Source of the DNA: Copromyces sp. CBS 386.78
Lineage: Eukaryota > Ascomycota > Sordariomycetes > Sordariales > Sordariaceae
Assembly (NCBI GenBank): GCA_030685235.1
Contig: MU839084.1
Location: forward strand, 310,001-374,000
Reading direction: 5' to 3'
Length of the DNA stretch: 64,000 bases
Shown: positions 11,262-23,161 of the stretch, piece by piece
Layout of the letters: each line of letters opens with the position of its first letter
How positions within the stretch are numbered: position 1 is the first letter of the stretch
Notes under the pieces: model-generated
Databases searched by the model: none
What the model was told of the DNA's origin: nothing
The model's input: only the letters and a program-made list of their open reading frames with translations
Program-made: the position numbers and the translations under genes

Positions 11262-14200
11262 TCACCTCTTCTTCCGCTTAATAAACGGATCGACAGCGGC
11301 CTTCTTTTTCACCACCGGCGGCGGTCTCTGCTGCTGCTGCTGCTGCTGCCGCTGCTGACTATAGCCACCACCACCACCACCACCCGGTCTGCTAGGACCA
11401 GTTGGAGGACCACCAGGTCTCGAAGGACCAGCAGGTGGTTGTTGTTGTTGATGCTGTTGATGGCCATGGTACGGAGGCGGAGGTCCCTGTAGAGGGCCAC
11501 GGGGTGGATACTGTGGCTGCTGCTGGGGTTGATAGTTGAACTGCTGTTGAGCAGCTGGTGCCCTGGTAGGAGGCGCTAATCCTAGGACTTCCATTGCTGA
11601 GGGATCACTCGGCGCCGGCGGCGGTGGTCGCGGCGGGAGGTTGTGGTTGTTGGTATTGCCCGGGTTGTAGCCTCTTGGTCCCTTGGGGGCTCGACTAACG
11701 ATGGGGTCGATGTGTTGCTGTGATGAGTAAAAAATGTCAGTAAATCGGGACTGGTAATAATTGCTGCTTGTCTGTATATTGGACGTTACGTACCTTCTTG
11801 CCAGGCTGATCACCCCCTTCTCCCTCATGCGGCCTCTTGTTCACCCTCGGCGTGAAAGTCGTCTCCTGAATGACTGGCAGGCCTTCCCTGTGCGGCGGCG
11901 GCTGCGGTGGCTGCTGCTGCTGCGGGGCAGGCGAACTTCTGAATCCGTTCCCGGCATGAGCCGGAGTATTCGCTCCCGAAGGAGGTCTGGATGGAGGTCT
12001 AGACGAGCCCATCGCACTGCTGCCACCGACAGAAGGAGCCGGGGGAGAAGACCCCCTAAACGACGATCTATCATTCATCTTCACATCGCCATCCTCGTCC
12101 TTCACCTCGACCACCTCCCGCTTGACACAGTTCGGCGTACCATCTCTGCTGTTATCAGAGCTAGTAATCGCCAAAGCCCGGAAAGCCGCCTCAGACAGCT
12201 GGGGCCCCGTCTGGCTCAGCATGCCCATGATGTTGCCCGTGGTATACCGATCGCGCTTCTTTGAGTCCTCAATGAGCTTCGCCCAAAACTCGCCCTGCAT
12301 GAGGGCACGGGAGTCACCTAGGATCCAGAGCGAAGACCGCGCACGCGTCAGACCGACGTTCATACGACGGATATCTGTCATGAAACCGATACCGCCCGTA
12401 GGGCTAGCACGGACACAAGAGAAGATGATGATCTCGCACTCGCGGCCCTGGAAGGCATCGGTGGTGTTGAACTCGATTTCGTCCGTAATGGCATCACCGA
12501 AGCGCTGAGCAAACTGGGACCGCAATCGGTGCAGCTGGGCCTTGTAAGGAGTGATGATACCAATCTTGCCCTTGAGGTCGACATCGCCGTAATCGGCCTT
12601 GAACCGACGATAAAGTTGCATGGCGACCTTGAGTTCCTCCTCGTTGACCAGGGACTGGTTCTTTGGCCCCCGCTCCTGCGAACCGCGGACGTCGAAGAAG
12701 CGGTACGGCCCAAGCAGAGTACTACGGTGCCAGGGCTGGAGACGCGACTTGGCCATGCCATCGCCGTCTTGCAGAAGTCCTTCGTAGAAGGCTTCTCTGG
12801 GGAAGGAGCTAATTTCAGGATGCATACGATACTGGGTATCGAGGAGATGCACGTCCTTCTCGTGGTTCTTCTGCATGCGGACGAACAAACTCTGGTCGTA
12901 GCCGTACCGCGCGGCAGACTGCGAGAGAACGGTGGGCGGCAACTGCTTGGGATCGCCGACAAGAATGCACTTTGAGCATCCGTACTTCAGGGGAATGAGC
13001 GCACTAAGCTCCACGCACTGCGCCGCCTCGTCGATGATGACCGTCTCAAACTCCACGTTCAAGTTCTTGAACATCTCGTGACCGCTACCGCTGAGAGTGG
13101 CACACAGCACCTGGGCCTTGTCGAGAATCTCCTGCTGGACCTGCCGGCGCTTGATCTCTGTCTCTCTAGCGAATGTGTTTCCACTAGCTTTATCAGCATC
13201 AATACGCGCTCCGATGTGCGCTTGGCGCCGCTTGAGCTCGTCGAACTCTCGCTGATACTTGTTGATAAGCTGCCGGTCATCCATCGTGCGCGCAGCCTCC
13301 AGTTGGGGTCTGAGTTCAGCAATCTTCTGCTTGATCTCGCCGGCTTCCTGGTGCATCTTCTCCCGGTCAGTCGGGCCTTCATCCTTGTTCAACTGAGCAT
13401 CCATTTTCGCCTTGACCAGCTCATCTAGTGTGACATCCTTGACTCCGGCGTTGATGGCATCACTGCGACCGAGACGGACCACCTCAATCTTGTGAATTGT
13501 TCCGTTCTGTGTCTTGACGCCATTCTTCAGACGCAACACCAGTTCGTCTACAGCTGCGTTACTGGGCGCGCAAACAAGCAGCTTCTTTGATGGAGCACTG
13601 TTCTTTGCAGCGCCGAGTCCTGGACGCCCAATGACCACACCAGCGGTTGGATTTTTGAGCACGCCGGTCAGCAGACAGCCAACCATTGCTACAATGGTCT
13701 TTGTCTTACCGGTACCCGGAGGACCCTGGATAAGCGTGAATCCATCGTTCTCCTTGGCGTTGAGGATCGCCTTCGCCTGACCTCGGTTAAGTTCCCAGTT
13801 TGTCATGGTGTTCTTGATGTTCTCCTCGCCAAAAGACAACATGGGAGACGGTTCGGCTCTCAAAACTTCGTCCATGAGATCGTAGTACTGTAAACTTTCC
13901 AGGGCGGCGTACTCGCGTTCAATGGTCGTCATGTTGGTGATCTTGACGACGTTGAACTCCGAGCCAGGTAGTAGCGCAGGCAAGATCTGGTTACCCTTGG
14001 CGTTCAGGCGGTAAACAACCTCCACGTTGTCTTTTTTGTAGGTTGTCTTCCAGATACGCGAAAGACAGTGCAGCTCTTCTGGCTCTTGAAGCGGGTTCTG
14101 AGCCTTGGAGATAATGACAATGTCTCCTTCAGACAGTTGACGGTCCTTGCTGATCGCAGCTGGAACTGACGCAGTGACTTCCATGAACTTGTCAACTGTC

Positions 14201-17200
14201 ATACGGTTGAGAACCTTGATGCCGAAAGGCTTGGAAGTGGTTTCATCCTTGGCCGTGACAAATGCGCGCCACGCTTCGTTGATGAGCAGCGGGAAGAAGG
14301 TTTGCTTGTAGCTGACAGGGTCCTGGTAGGTATCCGAGACATGATCACAACGGTACCCGTTCGGTGGGTCGTTGCCCTCGTGGAAGATGTCCCACTCCAA
14401 GATAGCCTGGTGCAACACATCCATAGGAGGAATAAGACGTGCACGCATATCCTTGGCGGACCGCTCGATCTTGACCTTCTTGACCGGTCCGCGCATCTTC
14501 TCGGCCAACAACCGATGGGCGCGACGCTCGGCCTCAGTCATATTCTTCTTGCCAGCGGCATGCAGGTTGATCAGCTCGTCATCGTCAGACTCATCTTCGT
14601 CTTCTGAAGACGATCCAACCATGATCTCGTCCTTGAGCACTGGGGCATGGTCTTTGCCACGAACTCCAGCAACGCCAGCGAGACCTGAGCCTTCTCCTTG
14701 GACCAGCTTCGGTGGCGCACGCAGAGCCTTTGCCCTCGCAATGGCCTCAGCATCTCGCCTGGCCTTTGCTTCTCTCTCCAGCCGTCTGGCCTCCTTAATC
14801 TTGTCGGCAGCCTTGGAGTCGATTTTGGGAGGAGCCTTGACTGGAGCTTCGGCCTTCATCGTCTCCAACAGAGCATTCTTCCGCCTCTCAGTGGCCTTCT
14901 CAAAGGCGGGCGTAAGCGAAGCCATGTGGTCTTTGAGTGAGGCCTTTGAGAAATCGAGCTTGGCCTGTTTCATAACCGGCTTGACCTCTTGCTTGACATT
15001 GACAGGCTTTCCACCAACAAACTGCTCTTCGATGGCAGCATCGTCTCCGAGCGCCTTGAGCAGCTCGATCCGTTGCTCATTGGTAAGATTCGTCTTTGTG
15101 GGGTAGTCCATCCGTCCATCATTGTACTTTCTCTTCTTCAGCATGTTGTTGAGATAGGCGACTGTTTTTGGCGGAAGCGACATGCCGTTGTCTTGTAAAC
15201 GCTTGATCAGCTTCTTTGTGATCTCGATGATACCGGCAATAAGATATTTATCGCGGAGTTGCAACATGTCCACCAAGGGATACGAGTGTATCCTTGGTGG
15301 CTCCAGAACCAGCTTCATGCCTTCTGAGCCGTCGTCCCCGTTTGTCGCTGAGATGCTTTGTGGACTGCTAAGTGCCGAGGCCATGAGACCGTCTTGGGCG
15401 AGGAGGTGCTCTGCAAGCTCCATCACATCACGACAAAAGTCCTCCATGACCTTCTTATCCACCTTCTCGTGCCAAAGTCTCATGGATCCGAACGAGTGGC
15501 CGACGGCTCTCCATTCGCACTCCCACCATCCCTTAACGACAGCATGTTCCGCAGGGGTCAGGGTCTTGCGTCTGAGTTGGCCTACGGACGGATCACTTAA
15601 GCCATTGAGCACGAATTCACAGCATTTCAACAAGTGTTGCATGTGACTCCACGGATTATTGGAGTCTCTGGCGTTGGTGATATGGTTTACGGCGCCAGCG
15701 AAGGCCTCCAGGAATTGACTGAAGTACTCCTCAAGCATCTTATTCACGGCCTCAGATGGCGTAGTCTCACCTGTGATGGCTTTGATCAACTCGAAGCCAG
15801 CTTCGCGAATGGCTTCCTCACCGTGTATCAGAGTCGCCACGATGGGCTGGATAGTGTTACTCTGCGGATCCGAGCAGAAACTGTCGAGATCAGCCGGGTT
15901 AAATTCTGACAGACGGCCTAGCATTTTGCCAATTGCCTCCGTTTGCTGTTGAAAGCGTCTGTTGAACTTTGCGTGCTCGTTCTTGAGCTGGCCCTTCCGC
16001 TTAGGGATAAACCGTTCGATACTCCTGAGAGACATCGTTGCTCTCAACATGGCCTTGGCAAGATCTGTTTGTCCGTCCCAGACGAGATCCAAAAATGACT
16101 CCCACAAGGTGCCGGAGTCTCTGTTTACGGCATCTTGAACAGGCTTCTCCTTAACAAAAGCGTCCCACTCCATAAAGGTCGCCTTCGCGTCCAATGCCAG
16201 AGCAGACTGTACGATAGCTATAGCAGCCTGTGAGAGGCCAACGTTGTACTTGTCCGTGGCCTTGAGCTTGGTCGCCTCAATGATGACTTCCTTGTACTGA
16301 ATCACTCTGTTGAGTAACTGGTTGACCATAATAAGAGACGTTCCTGTATCAAAGGACGGAAGTTTGAGGTAGCCGTCCAAGCATTCTCTCAAGGTCACCA
16401 GACCAGCAAGGACACAAGTGGCCCTTGCTTCCTGGGCTGCATTTTGGTCGACCCGGAGAGTTTCGAAAAGATGCCGAAGAAGAGATTCGCAGACGTCTGA
16501 CCGCCGCGCTAATGAAAGGGAACGGATAAAGGCCCTGACCCATTCCGCCAGCGCTGGCATTCGTTGACCGTTATTATCCTGGTCCTCAACCATCAAGTCC
16601 GGCTCAAGGGACTGGTTCAGGAAGGGCTTGAAAGCCGGGCTTTTGAAGATTTCCTCCACAATCGTGCTGGGAGTGACTTGGTCATAAGCATCCCAAAAGG
16701 CCTTTTGCGAACGCTCCATGAGCGTACGAAGCCCTTTCAGAATCATGCTCAAAGCAGGGACGTTGTTGGTGCCCAGGTTTTCGAGGGCAAGAAAGTAAAT
16801 GTTGGGTTGTACTTCCATACCACGGAGGTTCTCCAGGATACTCTTTTCGCTCATGGATCGCAGAATGAGGAGGAACCCGCTCCAAAAGCGACACAGCCTT
16901 GCCGGGGGTGGTATACCCCTATGGCCCAAGATATGGGACTTGAGACCGCTTCTGACAGCCCATTCCCACTCCTCGTCGGTGAGGCCTTCCTGTGGCATCC
17001 GTTGCCATTGTGCCTCTGCAAACGCCCTGTGAACCGGATACTCTTCGAAAAGGAAATACGTCATGGTCGGAATAGCGCCTCCCACCATCTTAAGCGGCTT
17101 CTTAGGCTGGGCATTTTCGAATACGTAGTTGAACAAATCGAGGTTCACTTTGTTGTTCAGGTAGGCCATGCAACAGAGCGATTCAAACAAGGCGAGACAT

Positions 17201-17811
17201 GGCGCAAGTTCGATTTTCACGAGCTTCGTCGTCGGCATAGGACCATCTCTCTCGAGGAGGAATTTAGCTCTCTTGAGACCGCGCGTTATACGTTCCTCGT
17301 CGAAGGACTCGAGGTTTCTCTGGAGATTCCGCAACAGGTCGGCGTTGTCGTGAGAAATATACCTGTAGGATCGATTAGCTTGGCCAGTAGCCATACGGCG
17401 GACAAAGTTGGGTTTGACAGATACGCACTGTTCAATGGCTCGGAGGAACTGCTGCCGTGTTTTATGCCATGTCCTGGCACATCCGTCGCATTTTGTGAGG
17501 AAGAAGTTGACACGTTCTTTCCATTCGTTGATCCATCTTCCCGCCTCTGGCATTACCAAGAGGAGCGAAAGGCCGTAGGTGATTCTACACCTTTCGAGCC
17601 CATCGGCAATTCTCTTTTGCTTTTCTGCCACCGTTGTTCCGTTCACATCGGCGAGGTCTGGGAACGCGTGATTTGTGTCGTCGTTGTCGCTAAGCAATGG
17701 ACAGATCGGATGTGCCTCTGGAGGGAACTCCTCGAAGGCTTGATGCATCTCCATCATGGCCATCTGGACGTCCGTGGTGCCCAGCTCCGGGTATTCCATT
17801 TTGTCTGCCAT
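11262..17811 (-). CDS. sen1: SEN1-type RNA/DNA helicase, 2157 aa
   Basis: Superfamily 1B helicase of the Sen1/senataxin family. In yeast it unwinds RNA-DNA hybrids and ends transcription of non-coding RNAs with Nrd1-Nab3; action in the nucleus is expected here. Two exons: 17811-11794 and 11717-11262, joined by a 76-bp phase-0 intron (GTACGT donor, CAG acceptor). The N-terminal part (about 80-760) is the helical Sen1_N region. Helicase motifs are complete: Walker A GPPGTGKTK at about 1364, DEAA (motif II) at about 1594, LVGDPKQLPP, DTQYRMHP, DAFQGRE and GLTRARSSLWILGD at about 1822. The C terminus is Gln/Pro/Gly-rich and ends in a basic KKK...KRKKR tail, probably a nuclear localisation signal. 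Length is close to other filamentous-fungal SEN1 proteins. Identity is firm; partners are inferred. Confidence 0.93.
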
Positions 17812-19063
17812 CTTGACGGTCGATACGAGGCGTAACAGTTTCTGGCAATGGTCGAGGCGGACGGAGCTGGGAGGGCGAAGTAAGTCGGCGCTTCAATAGT
17901 CGCAAGAAGCATCCGTCTTCAGCGCAAAGCAAGCGGGACGGTGCAATGAAGCTTTCGCATCGGCGAGAAGCTTTTGTCGAGGTGGAAGACAGAAATGCTC
18001 GAGCAACAATTTCTGCGGTGGGTGAATGACACGAATAGCTGACGCAAGGTGCTCCAGGCAACAGAGGACGAGCGAGCAGTGATGCTTTGTTGGAGAGCAA
18101 ATGCCGCGATGGCGATGGATGCGGGTACCTTTGCGCCCACAGACCGCGAGTTGATGGATATATGACAATAGGATAGAAGGGAAATCCGCGGTCGTGGGGT
18201 TTTATGGTCAAAAAATTGTGAGAATCTCAAGCCAGTGAAGGAGGCTAGCCCCGTTCTTCTTTCACCAAGCAATCAGTGAAGGGAAGGAAGGCTCTCCTGA
18301 TGGACTTAGGTTGGAGTTGAGGTTGCGACTGTCAGAGCTCTGACATGTCAGGGCCAGTGTCCAGTGCCTGAGAAGGAAAGGAGGGACGCTGTAACGAAAC
18401 CTCGTTGCGCGTCAATCCAGGTGGAAGGAACGAACCGCGTCAGACCCAAAGTGCGTGGGGCCGCTAAAAGTTGCAGGGAGGCTGCGGCAGGCAAAAACGG
18501 AGGGTGTGCCACAGCTGCCGGGCAGCTGATACCAGCAGCTGAGAGGCCCTATGATGCGGTCAAACATCAGAACAACCGAAAGGCGAAGCATGGGAATATT
18601 AATCGGTGAATTGTAGCTTGTCTGGAAGAATATCCCAGGAAAGAGACTTTGCCCCGCAGTCTGGAATAAATATGAGGAATAGCAGAGAGTGGATAACACC
18701 TGCCACATGTCTCTTGAATCACCGGATTGCGAAGCCTCGTCCCCGGTCGAGTACTTACTAGGACAATTTGTTTGCAATGAAAACACCTTTGGTATTGTCA
18801 AGATACCTTCTCTTGTTGGTCCCATGTCTACTGTGTGGTATCGTGGAAATGGACATAGGATGAAACTTTGCAAATGTATCTGAGACTTGGCCTGGAAAAC
18901 TTCATCCCTTTCAAGAGTGAAGCCATACGCTCTCCTCGTTTGACAAAAGTCTACCAGTTGTCCGAGACCTGGGCTTGTAAATATACACGTCGTTTTCCTT
19001 TAGGAGCAGTTAACCACTTCCATCAACTCTTTCTGGTCCTTCGTTCCCGTCTCAATAGCCTCC
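17812..19063. other. Intergenic between SEN1 start and glycosylase 3' end
   Basis: It holds the SEN1 promoter and 5' leader (next to 17811) and the 3' flank of the glycosylase gene. No independent gene is supported; short minus-strand frames at 17890-18270 belong to the leader region. Confidence 0.5.
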
Positions 19064-20795
19064 TCACTTCCCCCGGTCCAGCAGATGTTCCAACGGACAC
19101 TGCGGCGCCTCCCTCCACTCCTTCGTTCCCGACCGCGTCTGCTTTCTGCATTTGAAGCACTGCTGGCCATGGCGTATAAACAGCTGATGTAGTCCGTACT
19201 TGAGGTGATCCGGCACTTTCACGTCACAGTGTCTGAAGCAGTCCTCTGAATTTGCCTTCTCCGGCACCCAGCCAAGCCAGCGACAGAACCGATGGACATG
19301 TGTATCTACCGCAAAGCAGGGCTTGCGGAGACAAAAGAGGGTAACACAAGCGGCAGACTTGATGCCAATACCGGGATACCGCACAAGCTTGGCCATGGCC
19401 TCGTCTTTGGTGAGGGTGTGCATGTGGTCTAGGTTCAGCGATTCGGGGAAGGCGGCTTCTCGCTCGCCGCCATTATTAACGCTCTTCTCTCTTGCCATCT
19501 GCCCCATCTCCAACGCAACAATGTCGAGGATCAGCTTGATGTTCTTGGCTTTCTGGTTTCCGTTCCCCGAAACCTTGATAGCCTGAGCCAGCTTTTCCTT
19601 TGGTTCGCTGGCAACCTTTTCCCAGTTGATACTTCCGGCACCGGAGCCGTGTTCTCGTAGACCGTATTCCTGAGCTAGATTTCTGATGGCTTGGTCCGCC
19701 ATGGCCATCAGTGTATTGCCGCTAATCAACGTCCGGAGGAGGGCGTCCAGGACGCAAGGCACCTCGCCACAACCGGCTTTCTCCAGAGACGCCTTGGGTG
19801 TTGTCTTGGGTTGCTCTACCTTCCCATGCATGGCTGCCAGGATGCGGTACACCTTTTCACATGCTTCTGGTGTGGGAATCCCGCGGTTCGGATAGGGCGA
19901 GAACCCTGGCGTGAGCCCCATGGGATTGTCTGGACCCCTTTTCACAGCCACTCGGTAGTCAGGACTGTCACGGTCAACGGTGGGTGTTTTTGTCGCAGTA
20001 GCTTTGGTTGTCTTCTTGATTGTTTTGACAATTTTCTGTTCTTTGGTAGGGGTGCTCTTTTGAGTTGCTTCGGTGTCTGTAACTGGTTTCTTGGAAGACG
20101 ACCTGGTAACACGCCGATCCTGTGCAGTACGTTCCTCATCTCTGTCCTTGTTGGGGGTAGTCGCCTCAACAGCGTTCTCCGGAGCAACGGCTGCTGTGAC
20201 TTCTACAGCCTCCGTCGTATTTGCGTTTTCCGTACGAGGCTTGACGTTTCCAACATGGATCGTGGTCTGGCGCTTGGTCACGCTCCGTGTATGGTGTACC
20301 GGGGCATCAACAGGCGTGGTCGCTTGTAGGGGCCCCGTACTGATCGGTGTCTTCTGCTTCTTCAATTCCTCGGTCCGAGTCTTCGTAACCTCGAACGGAG
20401 TTTGACTCTGGCGTTTAGTTACACTTCGCGTTAGATACATCGGCATAGTGGAAGTACTGCTTAACGAATTCGATGCCTCTGGAGTTGTTCTTGGGGTTGG
20501 CAAAGCGCCCAAGCCATGAGGTAGGACATCTCGACCACCTAAGTAGTCAACTGGTTAGCATGTTGAGATCGAGAGCAAAGAGGGAGCCAAACGAACCTTT
20601 GAGAGGCTGCGCCGGCGTGGCATATCCCCGTTTCCGCTTCCTTCCCGCCCGAGATTCAACCTCAATCGAAGCCACAATTGTCTCGACCACAGGATTTGGA
20701 GGAATCGCCGGATTCTGGAGGGGGCTCGCAACAACGATGTATTCATCAGAGTCTACCTTGAGCCTCTTGGCGGCTAAACGAGTTTGGATACCCAT
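19064..20795 (-). CDS. HhH-GPD (endonuclease III-type) base-excision DNA glycosylase, 557 aa
   Basis: Exon 1 is 20795-20597 and exon 2 is 20538-19064; the 58-bp intron has a GTTCGT donor, a GCTAAC branch and a TAG acceptor. The N-terminal 250 residues are low-complexity, basic and Thr/Ser-rich, with two TRSVTKRQ repeats, and are probably disordered and nuclear. The catalytic part (about 300-557) has the helix-hairpin-helix YPGIGIKSAACV with Lys460, and Asp478 in FAVDTHVHR. The Lys-Asp spacing of 18 equals that of E. coli Nth (K120/D138), the hallmark of a bifunctional glycosylase/AP lyase. The usual C-x6-C-x2-C-x5-C iron-sulfur loop is not visible; instead there is CFKC and one further Cys near the end. 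Substrate is unknown: oxidised pyrimidines, or modified or mismatched cytosine derivatives, are possible. It is divergent from the methyltransferase gene at 23162. Confidence 0.85.
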
Positions 20796-23161
20796 TGCAG
20801 TGATCGGGCAAGGCTGCTTTGTGGAAGGTAAACCTGTTTGCTGGGTAGGAGAATGAACAATGATTGTGTGCGCATAGAACACGGGGGATCTCTTGAGAAG
20901 GAAGGAACAATGGGCGTGGGAGGCGAAGAGCGAAATGCTTGGGGGATGCACCTTAAAGTAAGGTAGCGGACAGCTCTCCCCAAGTGGCAAAACGGGAGGT
21001 TCCCGGATGAACGTGCATGAACAATGTCTCATGAGCGGGCAAGGAACGGTGCTGTGACATCAAGGGTTCATTTCTAATTCTGTGTTTATTCATGACTAAA
21101 TGACCGCTAACTAATGACTTGAGAAGAAAAAACGAAACCGAAAGCGTGTTTTCGCAACTGTCATGGGTAATTCCCAATGACTATTATCTTCTCGTGTTCT
21201 ACGTTTTGCAAACTGATACCACGCGATGTTAGCAGAAGTCCAGCAATGCAAGTTCTGATAGATCGAGGTATGAAGTATTCAAAGATTCAGATAAACATTT
21301 TTCTCCGCAGCAGAATGCTAGGCAGTCAAGGTTTTGATAATTGTCAAAACATCATGGAAAGGGAGGGTGGTGATGGTGAATAAAGAGATTGGTAGCTTAC
21401 CCTATGGATGCCTTGGTTCTGCAAAGGCTGATCTGAGCTGCATGTTTGTGGCAGCGCGATAAAACGTCGCTGTTTATATCTCCAGAGTGCAGAATTGCGT
21501 GTTGAATCGTGTGCAATGAAGAGAGGAAAAGAAGAATTGCGACGACGGGAACGACCGAAAATTAAACGTGAGGGTGGGGAACGACATCGGTGGGGCCGGC
21601 ACCGGGATGTTCCGAGACATAATTACAACCGAACAATGGAGGGCTTGGGATCTTCTATAACCCTAACCCGTATTTGAAGCATCACGACATCGGGTTCTTG
21701 CCCGTCTTCCCAACACCAAGTCCGTGAAGGAAACAGTCGATGCCGGTCCCAAAAAGAAATGCGCCTCGATCGATTCTTACGATGATCCTGAACCATGCTG
21801 AGAAGCGCGCTGAAGCAATTCCAGTCACCAAGTCATGGGTCAACAGCATGACGGAAAGGAAAGGACCAAGCGAAAGCACCGATGATTCACCTCCACAACT
21901 CGCTCAACACATGGAAGTCTATGCTTCGCCAGAGATGTCCTTTGAGTCGTGGAATCACGGTTTCAGGCTCAGCTATGGTTATGATGGCTCATCAACAATC
22001 TCTTTCTAGACATGCGGCCGCGGGGCATTATGCTCTCTGGTATCACAGCCCGATTGATACCGTCACTACCAGGACATGAAGCAAGAACGAACTCATCCCA
22101 TTGATTTTTAGTGTTCTTCAATGGGCAAACATCTTGATACTCTGATAACATTAGATTTTATCTGGAACGCTTAGCCTCTTACTCGCCAACATAAATCGCA
22201 TCACTTCTTCGGCACGAGCGCCTTCCATCCGACATGGGCTGTTTGCAAGCAGCCCAGTCGTGAAACCACCGGGTCAGATCATGATTGCTCTGGCAACGGG
22301 AAATGAACCTCCCATTTTGATTCATCCCTTCTCTAAGGCCTAGACCTAGTGCCTGCCTCATGGAGCGACTTGCGTGCTTTTCTCGGATTCTTTGCGTGAT
22401 GGATCATCCATCTCGGCGTCTATAAAATCTGGGCCATCTTCAGACTTTTTCTGGATCACTTACTTCCTTCCAACAACATCTTGCCCACCCAAGCAGGTTA
22501 AACTCTTCATCAAGTTGTCTACCTGTACATTTGACCCCTACTTGTTTTTGTTGTCTTCCTACATCATCCCAGATCTCAGAGAGAGCAGCTGTCGCTCGTA
22601 CTCCTCTCCCACGGGCATTTTTGTTGTATCAGATTCCCTCCCCTCCACAACCCCAAGGTCTTCACACTCAGTTCTTGTTCACTCCGTGCCTTCTCTTCCT
22701 GTCAGATCGCCATCGCACAGTGATACGAATTCTTGTCTCGCCGCCTAGAAAGTATCGGATTGTACTATCACCACGAACTGCGGGTTCTGACGAAGTTCCA
22801 ATACTTGAGAGTGGTCTGGGCCCCCTCCCACCGTCGGTGAGTTTGCCCGAGATATGCCGTCCTCTTTTTTTTTTCTCATCCTCACATCGTACTCACTTGA
22901 AGCATCACTTCACGGTAACTCCGTTGCCAGACAGCTGTTGCGGTCCGCAACCACTCCGTACCTCTAGGCAACCATCTAACTTTCTTCCTAGTGAAGTTCG
23001 CGATCGTACATCCCACCTGCCACTTTCATCTTGAGCTCCACGTCCAAGCTCCAAGTTCATACGAGATTAACGGAATCACGAAGCTATCTCGACAATTACC
23101 CACTCCATCTCAGAATTTTGTCAGACCATTTACTCTGCCTTGAAATCGAGGTCCCACCAAA
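20796..23161. other. 2.4-kb divergent intergenic region between glycosylase and methyltransferase
   Basis: No intact gene is supported. The right third (about 22430-23160) is pyrimidine-rich and is probably the methyltransferase promoter and a long 5' leader with short upstream frames. The left part serves as the glycosylase promoter. Small frames at 21680-22090 have no recognisable content. Confidence 0.45.

Noticed and set aside
14372..15106. 244-codon plus-strand frame opposite SEN1
   Set aside because: Shadow of the charged SEN1 linker, Ser-rich and low-complexity.
16564..17835. 423-codon plus-strand frame opposite SEN1
   Set aside because: It is a shadow of the strongly biased SEN1 coding strand, with no domain and no start context.
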